From the NCBI GenBank assembly GCA_037127255.1, contig JBANSL010000001.1, forward strand, positions 39,361,001-39,425,000: a stretch of DNA of 64,000 nucleotides. Direction: 5' to 3'. The DNA is from Persicaria tinctoria. Taxonomy: Eukaryota > Streptophyta > Magnoliopsida > Caryophyllales > Polygonaceae. A program made the position numbers and the translations under genes. Within the stretch, counting starts at the first letter, position 1, and every line of letters starts with the position of its first letter. The notes under the pieces were generated by a model. The model worked only from the letters and a program-made list of their open reading frames with translations. It ran no database searches and was not told where the DNA came from. This document shows positions 27,001-39,554 of this stretch, one piece after another.

Positions 27001-28351
27001 ATGTCCTAGTCTATTATGCCATTTTATAGACTCATTTAAAGACATATCAACACCAGAGACAGCAAGGATGGGAGCAAAATTAAGCTCATGAGAAGCATGA
27101 ATAACATATAAACCTCTTCTTTTTTCAGCTTTAATAAGAACTCTATTATTTCTAGATAAAGTTCTAATACCATCTTTGCTATACACTTCACAGCCTAAAG
27201 ACTCTAAGGCACTTTCAGACAAGAGATTTCTTCTAAGATTAGGAACCCACCTAACATCATTTATGACCCTCACAACACCATCATGCATTTTTAAAGCTAC
27301 TGATCTTATGCCTTTGATTTTCAAAATAGAATGATCACCAAGCATCACATCTCCACCATTAAACAATTTCAAGTTATGAAACCAAGATTTATGATGAGTG
27401 GCATGAATAGTGCATCCAGAATCAAGAATCCAGCAGTCAGAAGCATTTTCAACAAGCAAAGAAGTAACAGCAAGCACTTCATGGGTGTAGTAGGGGTGGG
27501 TTTCAGATGTTGTATTGACAGCAGCTTTCTTAGAAGCTTCTTTTTCATCTCTTTTCTTCTTATAACAATCTTTTTCAAAATGACCAGTTTTAGAACAATA
27601 ATGACATTTCACATTTGTTTTGTCAAAGTTCTTATCAGATCCATTTTCAGCTTTAGATTGTTGATTATTATCTTTATCTTCTTCCTTCTTCTTGTTATTT
27701 CTCTTTCTATTTCCCTTACCTTTAGGCTTAACCATAAGAACTTCATCTTTAGTATTAGCCTTAGGTTCAGTTTTAGAGCCATTAGCAGTTTTAAACACTT
27801 TAAGAGACTCATTTTTCTGGATTAAAGATTCAATAATATCTTTCTTAACCAGCTTAGTATTTTCATATTGAACAACATCTTTATAAGTGTCAAACTGACT
27901 AGGCAGAGAATTCAAAAGAAGCACACACAACCGAGTCTCATCAAGTTTGTCACCACAACGAGTAATATCTTGAGTAATTTGTAAAAATCTATCAAGATTC
28001 TCAGAAAGAGTGCATGCAGTGTTCATTTTAAAACTAAACAGTTTATTAAACAAATTAACACGAGAAGGCAAGGATTTTGTAAGATAAAGATTTTCAAGAG
28101 CTTCCCACAACTTGGTTGTGGTATGCTCTATTACCTGTCTTGCTACATTGTCTGAGAGACGTAGCAAGATCTCACTATATATGGGCTTGTTCCTCCAGCT
28201 CCTGGATCTTGTCCTTAGAGGTAGCATCTGGGAACTTGTTAGTGACTGCTACCCAACACTTTTCCTTCATAAGCACTCCTCGCATCTTCACCTGCCACAT
28301 AGCGAAATCAGTAGAGCCATTGAATGGTTTCAAGCGAACAGAACCAGACAT
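24099..28351 (-). pseudogene. Copia gag-pol, broken
   Basis: Gag starts with MSGSVRLKPFNG at 28351. A frame break near 28180, at CATATATAG, leads into the 26350-28227 frame: the rest of gag, zinc knuckle CHYCSKTGHFEKDC, aspartic protease motif LDSGCTIHAT, then the integrase zinc region and core (DLWGP, DNGLEF, PQQNGAAERMN). A second break near 26345, also at CATATATAG, leads into 24606-26336 with reverse transcriptase (VAKGFTQREG, LYVDDILL). A one-base loss near 24650 shifts into RNase H (YVDSDFASNKDNRKS, ALSSTEAEYIA). Near 24400 an 8-base duplication around CATATGGC breaks the frame again before the C-terminal segment ending DEGG at 24099. Catalytic residues of protease, RT and integrase are visible, but the polyprotein cannot be made whole from this copy. 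Confidence 0.93.
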
Positions 28352-28476
28352 TTTCTAAAGAAACAGAAATAATCAAAAAAAAAAGTTCAAGAAACTAAAC
28401 ACAGATCAGCGGAAGCAACAATAGGTCACATGATAACCAAGAAATCAGAAGCCGGGTTCACGATAAAGGAACCGAT

Positions 28477-28488
28477 GCTCTGATACCA
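28477..28488 (-). other. Primer-binding site of the copia element
   Basis: The minus strand reads TGGTATCAGAGC, complementary to the initiator methionine tRNA 3' end, two bases inside the 5' LTR. This is the standard primer of plant copia elements. Confidence 0.95.
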
Positions 28489-28491
28489 CTT

Positions 28492-29326
28492 TGAAGAGGG
28501 GAAGTACAGATTTGGATCGAGCAAGACAAGCAAACATTCAATCGACAAGCACAGCAGACAAAAGATCGAACCAACACACAAGACTTTTACGAGGTTCGGA
28601 TCCGCGATCCTACATCCCCGGGGCCTCAAGAGTCGGCCCTAATCCACTATGATAAACGAAAGAATACAAGGGGGTTTGGACAAGCCAAGTACAGAAATAT
28701 GCAAGTCTAGAACAAGAAACGAAGAACAACAACTATACAAAGCTAAAGGAAGAAGAACTCCCTTTGATGTTCTCGGATCTGGAGACACAGTTCCAGATCG
28801 AGAAGGTAACCCTCTGGGATGGTGGCTGAGATCACTAGAGGAACCAGCAACCGTCGCACCACCGTGGAAACGCCGAGGAAGATGAGCTTCAGCGGCCGTC
28901 CGAGGAAAGGGGATTGAAGATCGCAAACCCTAACCCTGGAACTCTCTCTTCTCTCTCTTTCTCTTTGGAGCTAGGCTGAACAGTGAGTTGGACGACGGAA
29001 GGCAACAAGAGCTCAAGCTTTAAATAGAGCTCAAACCCTTGATGAAACGCAGTGCATCGGAGAAGCTTCAACCTTAGAGCTCAGCCACCTCTTTCCCAAA
29101 GGGCCGTGTAATGGCTTTCGAAGATGGGCTCGGATTGGGCTAGCACAAATGGTTAGGAGATCAGGCCAAATAGCCCAATTCAATCCAGTCCATCTATACT
29201 TAATCCCAAATCCAGCTTAACCATAATCTAAACCTTATTACACATAACCTATAGTTATTGTATCATTACAAAACATATAATAAAAGATATTATACAAACA
29301 TAGACAAATATACATATATCTCAACA
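28492..29326 (-). repeat. 5' LTR of the copia element
   Basis: 835 bp, TG...CA ends. It differs from the 3' LTR by about 20 substitutions and one extra AAG-type triplet (near 28753). Confidence 0.95.
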
Positions 29327-29562
29327 CTGGATGTTGAGTCTTATAAGTGGAGTATGAGAAGTAGAGATCCTAACTTCTTCTACGATGACTGCTGGTTAAT
29401 TGATCGAAAAGTCCAATAGTTGTTATCAAACAATCCCCCTGCAAAACAAAATCGCAATCTGAGCCAGTAGATTTTTCATTTGAAAAGTAAAAATAAGGAA
29501 TAATATAAAGCATGCAGTCTGCTAAATTCATAAAACAATAACTTATAGCCATAGGGTTGGAA
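29327..29562. other. Flank between copia element and giant MULE
   Basis: It begins with the copia target duplication and the continuation of an open frame ending at TAG near 29419. The remainder is AT-rich with no recognised gene. Confidence 0.5.
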
Positions 29563-29571
29563 TATAGTTAA
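29563..29571. repeat. Left 9-bp target duplication TATAGTTAA
   Basis: Identical to 57282-57290 and immediately outside the MULE ends. Confidence 0.8.
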
Positions 29572-29779
29572 GAGGAAATGGTAGTAAATACCACTCTTCC
29601 AAAAAACTTTGCAAAAATGCCAGCAATATGGAAAGTTTTGCAAGAATGCCATTTTTGGCGCAAAATTGCACAAATCTCACGGTAATCCAACAACAAAAAC
29701 CGGCTATCATGTGTTTTGTTGGCCAAAAAAAAAGAAAATTAAAGTAGAGGCATCATTGCCTAGTGAAGAGAGAGAGGGC

Positions 29780-30640
29780 GGGAAGGTGAAATAGGGGGAG
29801 GGTTAGTAAATGCCCATCCAATCACAAATCTCTCTCCCGTTTGAAAACACAACGATAGCAAAGAGAGAGAGAGGCTTCTTCATCTTCATCGGCAGTTGCA
29901 GCGAGGCATAGAAAGGGAGAGAGAGAGGGCGGTTTCTTCTTCGGCAGTTGCAGAGACGCCGGTTCGAGAGAGGAACAACACAGGAGAGAGAGCGGACAGG
30001 TCCACCGTCGCCGGAAAGTAGACCAGACACGACATAAATCAGGTACGCCCTCCAACTCTTCTCCCTTTGGTGTTATTGTGCGCGGGTGTGGGTCGAGGAA
30101 GGAGTGGGTGAAGGGGTTAGGGCAATGGCGGCCTGAATGGTGGGTCAGGGTGGTGGTTTTCTTCTGTGGATAATGGTGGGTGGTGGTGGCATGGGTGGTT
30201 TTCGGGTATGGAAAGGGGAAATCGGTGGTTAGGGTTTTCAATTTGGTGACAGTGGTTTTCGGAATGGGTTAGAACAACGGTCGGGGAACTATGGATAGGG
30301 GAAATTGGTGGATTGAGGTTCGAATTGGGTGACAGGGGATTGACATTGGGTGACAGGGGTTTCAAATTTGTAGAGAAGGGTTTCTAAATTTGTTGTGGTA
30401 GTTGGAATAGGGGAATTGACGAGGTGTGGAAATTGGGATATGTGGATGTCGTAGGTGTCCTATTGAAGGAGGTTTGAGGTATTGGTTATAGGCTTCCGAT
30501 TCATAATGGTTGACATGGGTTTGACACTGAGTGACAAGGGTAGAGTGACATGGGTTAGTCTGTTAGGTGACAGAGGGAGACAAATATAATTGGTAGAAGC
30601 TGACTTTGTTCGTGTGATGCAAATTGCAGGAGATAAATCT
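29780..30640 (+). promoter_or_regulatory. Subterminal region and untranslated leader of Ulp1 gene 1
   Basis: After the left end comes a GA-rich stretch in which GAGAGAGAGG and CGGCAGTTGCAG recur. A candidate leader exon ends at CATAAATCAG followed by GTACGCC (30040-30046), a good splice donor. The homologous donor in Ulp1 gene 3 is followed by the same GTACGCCC. The intron (to about 30630) carries several GTGACA-word repeats (30510-30570). No coding gene was recognised here. Confidence 0.5.
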
Positions 30641-30683
30641 TGAGGACGAAGAATGTGAGCTCGAAGAACAAAGAGTCTGACTA

Positions 30684-33600
30684 CCTAGTCCCCGAAGCTA
30701 GGCACTTCCGCGCCCGGGTCAACTAGGGCTCAAGACTGTCAATGCTGAACAACATTAATGATTATGTTGACCCTAGCGACTGGCAAAAGCTGCTTGACTC
30801 CCAGCTTGGTGGGTTTGTGCAGTTGGCGCACACTGTGAAATTTTCTTTACAAATGGTGCATTATGCACTCCAGCGACAGCTTGCAAGCGAAAAGGAGTGG
30901 GAGACGTGGTACCGGATTAAGGGGAAGCTCCGGAGGTTCTCCCTCAAGGAGTTTACCTTAGTAACCGGGTTGTGGTGCAGTCAACCAACACCTAGTGACA
31001 TGGAGGACGACGAGAAAGCTATCAAGGAGTTTTTTGGAAACGAGAAGATGACGGTTGGTGACCTCGAGACCGAGCTGAAGAACTCAATAATGGTGTTGCG
31101 GAGCCCGCGAAGACGATTCAAGCTAGTGCTTTTGTACATTGTGGAGGGTGTTTTGTTAGGGGAGGAGCAGAGGAAGGGGCTGAGGAGCTGGATCGTCCGG
31201 TTGGTGGAGAATGTCGATCGGTTTTTGGCATTCCCATGGGGGAGGGTCATCTATGCTGCAACACACGTGTCACTGAACGGCGCCGTAAAGCGCCGGGAGG
31301 CTGAGATAAAGGCAGAAGATCGAAAGAAGCGCAATGGTTATGGCTTGATGGGTTATCCGGTATCCTTTGAGGTATCCTTCTCGACCACACCCATGATCAA
31401 TTTGTAATTCATATGCTGAAAATGTATTAATTTGAGTGGGGATGCGGTGCAGATTTGGTTGTTGGAATCCATGCTGAAATGGGGGGTCCGGTTTGAGACG
31501 AAGGTGTCGACGACGGCATTGCCTCGTTGCATGAGATGGACCCTCAAGGATGAGAACCTCGCTTATAAGGATATAGCCAGCCGCACCGAAGCTGAGGGAG
31601 AGGAGGCCATAGAGATTGATGATAACCCAATACTCATACTAGAGGAGGTTGAGCTGGAGCTGATGGATGGCTGTGTGTACGATGATGAGAAGTCCGACCC
31701 CTTCTTCGACGACCTAATTTCACCCTTCCTGACATATTTCGAAGCCCCTGGTGGGAGGTCCCTAAGGACGGAAAGAGGAGGCAATGAGAAGGATGGCTGG
31801 GTGGGGGACGTGGCCAAGACTTTGGAACAAGTTATGGACAAGCTTCAGACAATGTCAACAGGGATGAAGAAGATGGATGAAAAGGTAGGCAATAACTTCC
31901 CAATTATTCGTTCTGTGGAGACTCGGGATAACTGTGAACTAGGGTAAATGGACTCCTGACACGTGAAATTGGACAAGTGACACGTAGTGTAGATAATGAA
32001 CGAATGTTGTATGAAGGGTGAATTGTGTTGAATTTTCTCACCTTATGGTGATATGAAGTAATAATTTTATCACCTGCAGCTGAAATTATTGGAGGTGACC
32101 GTGATTGAGCTGCGGGATGGTCAATGTAAGGGGACGGCCTGGCAAGAAGCAGCCGATAAAGAACAACAAGCTGGAGATGAGAAAAAACGGGATGAGTTTG
32201 TAAGCTTGTTTTTGCGTGACATGCGTTTCGATGTTTAGTCTTGTTTGAAATCGGGGATTCAATATCAAATGTTAATATATATTTTACAGGTCGAAGTTGA
32301 TGAGTTGATAGAGTCAATTGCGGCTAAAGCCGGTGAGGGTGGACAAGGTGGTAAGGTTAGTTGTTGGTAAACATCACAAGATTTGTTATTTTCAGTGACA
32401 CTAGAGGAATGTGACAGGAAGATTGTAGCTGTGTGACATGATTTGTTATGTTAAGTGACACTGGAAAGTTTGAGGAATAATTAAATTTTGATTTCATTTG
32501 CAGTTAGGAGGTGCTATTGAGAAGGGAAGTGAAGTGGATGATGGCGGGGATAAGCACACAGAAGTTGAAACTGTGAAGGCAAGGGATGAGATATCAGGAG
32601 AAAGCAAGCTAGCTGTTCATGATGTCGGGGAGAAGCATGATGAAGCTGAATCTGTCAAGGCAGGGGATGGGTGGGGGTGGGGGGGGGGAAGGAAAGACCA
32701 ACGAGGTGAGGTTTATTTATGAAAAAAAAGGTGATTATATATGTGACATGAAAGTTTATGGCAAGTGACATGAGTATATCTGTTATGTGACAAGGGATAG
32801 TGTCAATCTTAGCTGAAATTTGATATGTTTGCAGTTGGGAGAGGTTGGTTTAAAGGGGTCTGGTCATGAGGAAGGTGGAAAGAAAATTGAAGTTGATGAG
32901 AGGCCGAAGCCCAGGGTAGCTCAGGTTTATGCATCTAAGGGGGCGAAGAAGACGAGGAAGGCTGTTGGAGAGGAGCTGGATCCCCCGGCCAAGAAACCGC
33001 GACCCCAGAAGGCAGCCACTGTTCCCGCCGATGCTGTTCAGCTAGGAATGGTGTTAGCGACGGACAACGATGCCATGACAAGTTGGTTGGCAAGGTACGT
33101 AGCTTATGTGTCTTACACTCGAATAGACGACGAAGGTAGATAGTTGAACGTCCACAATACCTGACAGAAACTTAACGTGCAGTGGGGACGCGGAGGTGCG
33201 CACGTCACCCTGCGGTGTGGATATGACGAAGGAGCTACTCAACCGTCTGAAGAAACCCCAAGATTGGTTTGGAACTGTGGTATGAACACTTGTCACCTCT
33301 AAAATTTCCTGTGTCAGGATTTTGGATTAAAATTGCGGTTCACTTCATGTAGGAGATGGAGGAGTGATGCTACCTTTTGCGCAAAGCGGTCGCAGACAGA
33401 ACGGGTGACATGACCAGTGGAGCCATCGTAGTCGATACGTGCTTTGCGGGAATTCATCTACCTCGGGAATGGAAGGAGTACATCGCCACCCCCGAAGCGT
33501 ACGAGCCTAGTGATGCATTGATGGCGTACTTAAATGGGGGGTCGCCGAAGCCGTTGGGACGAGCGTGGTCAGGTGCGGACCTCATCCTCCTCCCCTTCAA

Positions 33601-34068
33601 CGTCAGGAACAAACACTGGGTTGCCCTTGCCATCGATCTTAAGGAGTGGGAGGTAAGGGTGTATGACTGCGACGTCCACATGGTGACAGAACGCCAACTC
33701 CAGCCCCTGTTAATGCCTGCGACGAGCCTGATCCCTGTCGTCATGCGTGCACACCCAGATCTGAAGGTCAAGTATGCCGATAAGGTCCCCACGCCGTTTG
33801 CCATTCGCTGGGACAAGAGCCTTCCACAGAACAAGCAAAGGTAAGTTGGATGACATGGTTCAATTTCGTTTGATTGGATGGGGAATCCGTGTCCGCGTTC
33901 TGACCGATTGTTCCCCTTTGCACCGGTGATTGTGGCCCGTACACCATTAGATTCATGCACCTCCTGCTGGAGACCGCCCCGAACTTCGATGGATTGGACG
34001 GCACGTACATTGAGGCATACTGCCAGATGCTAGCTGTTGGGGTATTCCATGGTCGACTCGGATGCTAG
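30684..34068 (+). pseudogene. DUF1985-Ulp1 protease gene 1 of the MULE
   Basis: Multi-exon gene. The first coding exon (to about 31371) encodes a DUF1985 domain (DYVDPSDWQKLL, KLRRFSLKEFTLVTGLWC, YIVEGVLLG, VDRFLAFPWGR). Later exons encode a short coiled-coil segment (31453-31884), charged linkers (32079-33093), and at 33353-33841 and 33924-34068 a C48-type cysteine protease domain. Triad positions are visible: His in NKHWVALAIDL, Asp in VYDCDVH, Cys in GDCGPYTIRF. Ulp1 proteases cleave SUMO from proteins; the role in MULEs is unknown. Lesions, judged against genes 2 and 3: the expected ATG is GTG, an in-frame TAG at 30724-30726, TGA at 33365-33367, and the last intron ends CAC instead of CAG. 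An ATG at 30742 could restart translation. It ends in TAG at 34066-34068. Confidence 0.85.
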
Positions 34069-34599
34069 ACTTTGGAGTTGAACACTTGGTTCCAATCATA
34101 ACACCCTCCTGTAATAGTGGAAGTAAAACATTTGGATATTTTGCGAAACTTGGTAGTTGTCGAATGTGAACATTTTGTATATGTTAGTAGGTATGCGGAC
34201 ATGTTAAACTTGCCAGTGTAGCTACATGTATCTATCCAATTTGGTGACACGGTATTTGTCGTTAGATGACACGAGGATTAAAAGGGGTGACATGGGTCAT
34301 TTACACTATACGTAGGTATATGAGACAGTGAATAGTGACACGAAAAAACCTGTCAGGTGACACGTGCATGGAAAGACGGTACCCGATACTGGGACAAAAG
34401 AACAAAACGACAAAGGAAAAAGAATCTTTCAGGGTGGCAGTTGGTTGCACAGTTCCATTGACCTACTTACAAAAAATGAAAACAAAAGAAAATGATGTGT
34501 TCCTCGAAATTAAAAGGTAAACAAAAGAAAAGTAAAAGTAACTTGCATTTATTGCAGTTGGGGAAAAAAACCACCACCTACACAAGGGAAGGAGAGAGA

Positions 34600-35110
34600 G
34601 AGATAGAGACCGAATATTAATAGGAGTGAAGGGAGGCGGTTGTGAAGTGAAGGGAAAGAGGAGAGCCCGTACCGGAGAGGGAGGAAGACGCCGGAGAAGG
34701 GAGGAAGACGCCGGAGAAGCCCGTACTGGAGAGGAAGGCGCAGGAAAACAGGTACAACTCAATTGGTTAATGAAATTCGTCCTCACACATCTCTACTACT
34801 CTGAATCTTCACTTAATTTGCAATCTTCCCCACTTAATTTGCATTCTCCCATTGTTTCGTACCGGAGAGGGAGGTTCGTCCTCACACATCTCTACTACTC
34901 TGAATCTTCACTTAATTTGCAATCTTCCCCACTTAATTTGCATTCTCCCATTGTTTCGTACTGGAGAGGGAGGTAGTCGCCGGATAAGGGACCAAGACGT
35001 CGGAGAAGGCAGTACCGGAGAGGAAGGCGCAGGAATACAGGTACAACTCAATTGATTATTGAAATATGTCCTCAACCATCTCTACTAGTCTGAATCTTCA
35101 CTTAATTTGC
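34600..35110 (+). repeat. Leader region of Ulp1 gene 2 with 99-bp tandem repeats
   Basis: TTCGTCCTCACACATCTCTA begins units at 34776 and 34875 (99-bp period, nearly identical); a third, diverged unit begins near 35066. Around them a GCCGGAGAAG...GGAAGGCGCAGGAAAACAG segment followed by GTACAACTC occurs twice (to 34751 and 35040). This looks like a duplicated leader exon with its splice donor. Confidence 0.8.
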
Positions 35111-35566
35111 AATCTTGCCCACTTCATTTGCATTCTTCCATTGTTTCGTTGTAAGGCATGCAATTTGGGATTGGACAAAAATCGGAAATTGGGGATTTGG
35201 AATAACGGTCATGTGGGGAATTGGGGATACGGGGAAATACAGATCTGGGGTAAAAGGGGTGTGGGGAACTGAGGAATTAACAGACAAGAGCGAGGGAGGT
35301 TGAAGAAGAGCGTGGGAGGCTTGCGGGTCCTTTAACCCAGATTGTGAGAGTGGAGAAAAACCCCTGTCAGAAACGGGTACTGTTGGACAATTGGGAGAAG
35401 ACAATTGACATTCATGACATGAGCTATTCTGTTGGGTGACAAGGGTTACTTCAGTAGGTGACATGGGCCTTTTCTCGTTAAACAGTCACAGACAGACTTA
35501 TTCAGTAGGGGGGTGACTTTGTGTGGATATTGATAATGTTCATGTCCACGTAATTGCAGGAAGAAC

Positions 35567-38500
35567 ATGGTTCGGTCCCAGAATTTGAGAAGGAAAGGTG
35601 TCCGGGCACCGAAGAAGGTGGAGCCCCGACTCACAGTGCTGGAGGAGAAGCATTTCCGAGGGCGGGTCAACCAGTCTTCCAAAGTGTCTCTGCTCGTCAA
35701 CATGGACGATTGGGTCGACCCCGTCGATTGGGAGAAGCTGCTGCGAAGCCAATTTGGGGATATTGTGCAAATGGCAAACCGGGTTCAATTCTCGTCGCAA
35801 CTACTACATTACGTGTTACAAAGGAAGTTTGTGACAGAAAAGAAGTGGGAGAGTTGGTACATGCTTCAAGGCAAGCTACAGCGATTCTCTATCAAGGAGT
35901 TTAGGCTTGTGACTGGGCTGCGGTGTGGTCGAGTTCGGGGGGAAGACACAGAGACGGAGGATGAAAAGAAGACAAAGAAGGCTCTCAAGGACTTATTCGG
36001 AACGGACAACATGAAGGTGGGTGAGCCGGAGAATGCCTTCAAGAACTCCATCTTGAAGGAGCTGAGTGCGAGAAGGCGTTTTAAGATCGCTCTCCTCCTC
36101 ATCGTCGAAGGAGTTCTGCTGGGGGTAGAACCCAGGAAAGCCATACGAGGGTGGATTGGGAAGCTTGTGGAGAACGTTGATCGATTTCTGGATTACCCCT
36201 GGGGCAGGATTGTGTACGAGGCCACCCACGAGTCCCTGTCGGGCGTCATAGAACGTCGTGTCGCTGACTTGAAGCCGAATGCGAACGACAAGGACGATCG
36301 ATATGGATATGGGCTTATGGGTTTTCCGTATGCGTTCTAGGTAAGCTACTTGACCGAAGTTATGCTTGAACTATTATGCACAATTGATGCACTCACTCGA
36401 ATGACATGTGTGGTTGTTTTAGATTTGGTTGTACGAAGCTGTCCCGGGAATTGGGGAGGCGTTTGCGAACCGGGTGTCGACCACGGCGTTGCCTCGCATG
36501 CTGAGGTGGACAGCTGATGACGACAATCTAATGTATGAGACGATCCAGTCCCGCATGGACCTTGAAAAATCGGATAGAATAAAGGTCGAAGACAACCCGA
36601 TACTAGTACCGAAGGCCGTCGAGTATGAATTAATGCTCGGGTGCTTCTACCAGCATGAGGAGCCTGACCTCTACTTTGATGAAATTGAGGCTGCGTTGGC
36701 ACCGAGTTATTACGGTGAAGGCTCTGGCAAGTCCGGCCCGAGTTCGGAGCAACGAGATAGGACAAGGGAATCCTGGGAGGATAAGTTGGGGAAGACAGTA
36801 GAACTGATCTTGGAGAGGCTGGGAACCATGTCAACATGGATGCGGAGCATGGATGACAAGATACGTTTAACTTTTCTGGCATTTGTGACATGGTATATTT
36901 TATATGTGACACGGGTAATTGTCAAAGGTGACACGGGTTACTTATCTCCCAATGCCGAATAACATTGGCTAACCACCCGTCGTTTATGTACTTTGTGTAT
37001 CAGATGAAGGTGTTGGAAGGTGTTGTGAATGGGATGCGAGATGGCCGGTCGAATGCAGGAGGTGAGCAGAAACCAATGGGCGATGTCCGTGGAGAGGATA
37101 ACGACCACAAGAACGGGGGGGACAGAGGGACAAACTAAGGTGGAAGACCAACCACCAGAAGGAGAATAGGAGGTAAATTGGTTGTTATTTGACATGGTAT
37201 TTTCTGAATCCACGGCGAAGGGGTAATAGAATCAACAATTTATAATATGTCAATATTTTGTACACAACTCACACGGTTGTTAAAGTGAAGCGACACGTAT
37301 TAATATGTTAAGTGACAAGGGAACAAATATATTATCTGAATCACAATTGAAATAACCATAACCAATTGTCAGATCTCAGAGGCGGTCAAAGACGAGACCG
37401 TTGGAGGAACTGGAGGAGATGTCAGTGGAGAGAAAGTCGGGAACCATAGGGATGCTGAGGACAAAAGCGGTAAAGCTGGTTCAACGGAGGTACCACCTAC
37501 AGTGAACGACCAAGCAACGCCGGAAGGACAGGATGAGAAGAAGGTAAAATGCCTGTTACTTCACATTGTCATTTTAATCTATAGTAGTACGTAAGTGACA
37601 AGTGTATCAGTGTTAGCCGACACGAGTACAGATCGGGGTGACACGGGGGTCAAAACATTTGTTCCTTCACCGTTGAAACTGTCTAACCAATTGGCAGATC
37701 CCAGAGGCTGCAAGAGCGGAGCCCGTTCGAGGCAGGAAGAGTAAGAGAGGTCCAGGAGGTGAAGGAGAAGTGAAGTCCCTACCTCATAAGAAAACGCGGG
37801 GCCGAAAAGGGAAGAACGTTGTCGAAGGCGCGACGGCGATTAAGCTGGGTCTTGTTTCCGTGTCAGACAACGATGGGTTCATCCGCTGGATGGATAGGTG
37901 ACACTCATCAGCAGACGTACCCAAGTTATTGCATAGATGACTCCAATCCCCTAACATTGTGGTTGTGGTTGTGCAGCGGGGATGAGGACACCTAGAAGAC
38001 TGCATACGACACGGCGCTGAGTAAGGAGTTCTTCACCGCACTAAAAACGCCCACAGTTTGGCTAAACTCTGAGGTACGAAACCCCCCTAAGTGAATATCT
38101 TTGTCTAGTGAATGACACGGTATGTACTGTAAAAGGTAGTGGAATAGTTTTGGATTTTGACTAGGGTTGTAATCGATGCAGCACATGGAACAAGCATGCT
38201 ATCTTCTTCGGAAAGGGGTAACGGAGAGAGCCGACGACATTGGCGGTCGAGTTGTCGTTGTGGACACATATTTCGGTCGCTATCTGCAGACGGAGTGGGG
38301 CAAATACAAGAGCAATGCGGGTAGCTACCAAGCCGACGAGAAGCTGCTTGGCTACTTCGACGGGCGGTCCACGGGGACGATAGGCCGGGCGTGGGAAGGG
38401 GCGGAACTCATCCTCCTACCTTTGAACGTGGACAATGTTCACTGGATCGTCGCAGCGATCGATCTGGTCGGGTGGCAGGTAAGGGTTTATGATTCGGACG

Positions 38501-38895
38501 TCTACATCGTGAGGGACCACCATCTGCCGGCACACTTAAGCTGCATCACCCACCTTATCCCGGTACTGATGAATGCCCACCCCACGTTGATGGCCACCTA
38601 CGTCGACAAGTTGCCAAAGCCGTTCGCCCTTAGTCGCGAGAAAAGGATTCCGCAAAACAAGCAGAGGTAATTTTTGTCCAACACTTAAATATATCTTCGT
38701 CTCATAGTTGCATCCGGCTGTAATGAATATGACTCCTGCGATTCTCTATTGCAGTGGAGACTGCGGTCCTTACACGATTAGGTTCATGCAACTCCTCCGA
38801 AGGACGCCCCCACCTACGACGATCTTGACGACGTTTTCATCGGGGCGTACAGGCACATGCTCGCTGTTCGCATCTTCAATGGTACACAGTTATGA
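35567..38895 (+). pseudogene. DUF1985-Ulp1 protease gene 2 of the MULE
   Basis: A paralogue of gene 1 in the same orientation, with a clean start (MVRSQNLRRKG at 35567, just after a splice acceptor). Exon 1 holds DUF1985 (DWVDPVDWEKLLRSQ, KLQRFSIKEFRLVTGLRC, LIVEGVLLG, VDRFLDYPWGR). It ends at 36340 with TAG where CAG before the donor is expected. Exon 2 starts 36423 (IWLYEAVPGIG); its donor reads AT instead of GT (36862). Charged linker exons follow at 37003, 37377-37544 and 37697-37899, then 37977-38072 with an in-frame TAG at 37993-37995. The protease exon (about 38180-38669) has His in NVHWIVAAIDL and Asp in VYDSDVY. The last exon (38755-38895) has GDCGPYTIRF, then a frame shift before the conserved MLAV-x-IFNG end. 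The catalytic triad is preserved but the gene is not translatable intact. Confidence 0.85.
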
Positions 38896-39554
38896 TCTCA
38901 GTTGTGATCACCATTGGCCAGTATTATGAAATTTTAAGTTATGGTATAAGCTTCTTATCAACATCGTTTTTATTGTGTTGGATATTTATGAACAAGGTTC
39001 CTGATTCTCACATTTAGTTGTGGACGACAGTTCACTAGGTTGGTATTTTAGTACATTGGTATGAACTATTTCGCATTCTTTATCTTCGGTGAGTGGTTAT
39101 GTGTTGTGGACTGTTACATTATTTGTATGATAATTTGTAAGCAGTGAGTTACCATGTTGGCATGGTGCAAACATTGGTTATAACTAGTTCAGAAATATCC
39201 TGTGTCACCAAACTTGCAATCCCGTGTCACCTGACGTGATTATCCGTGTCACTGATGGTGAGTAGGGTGATTTTCTAAGCTTGTTTATGTGTTGATAGGT
39301 TCATATACGTATTGTGACAAGGCCCTATCATAGGAACCACAAAAATTTACATTTTGTCATGGATGATTGAATGTAATGTGGCAACCAACGTACTCGGTTG
39401 AAAGCCATATTAAAAGTTGTAAGGAAATATCCCGTGTCACAAAACTTGCAATCCCGTGTCACCTGACGTGATTATCCGTGTCACTGATGGTGAGTAGGGT
39501 GATTTTCTAACCTTCTTTATGTGTTGATAGGTTCATATACGAATTGTGACAAGG

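Larger units (their letters stand above)
23165..29326 (-). mobile_element. Full-length Ty1/copia retrotransposon
   Basis: A 6,162-bp element in minus orientation with two similar LTRs and an exact 5-bp target duplication, CTGGA, at 23160-23164 and 29327-29331. LTRs start TGTTGAGATATAT (minus sense) and end CCCCTCTTCA. The primer-binding site, gag, protease, integrase, reverse transcriptase and RNase H are in copia order. About 20 substitutions and one 3-base indel separate the LTRs by eye, roughly 2-3 percent, implying a fairly recent insertion. Several coding frames are broken, so this copy is not autonomous now. Confidence 0.97.

Noticed and set aside
24606..28227. Programmed frameshifting in the copia element
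   Set aside because: Plant copia elements use a single gag-pol frame. There are additional breaks (near 24650 and 24400), so decay is the simpler explanation.
30981..31250. Minus-strand 89-residue frame within Ulp1 gene 1
   Set aside because: Shadow of the DUF1985 coding exon.
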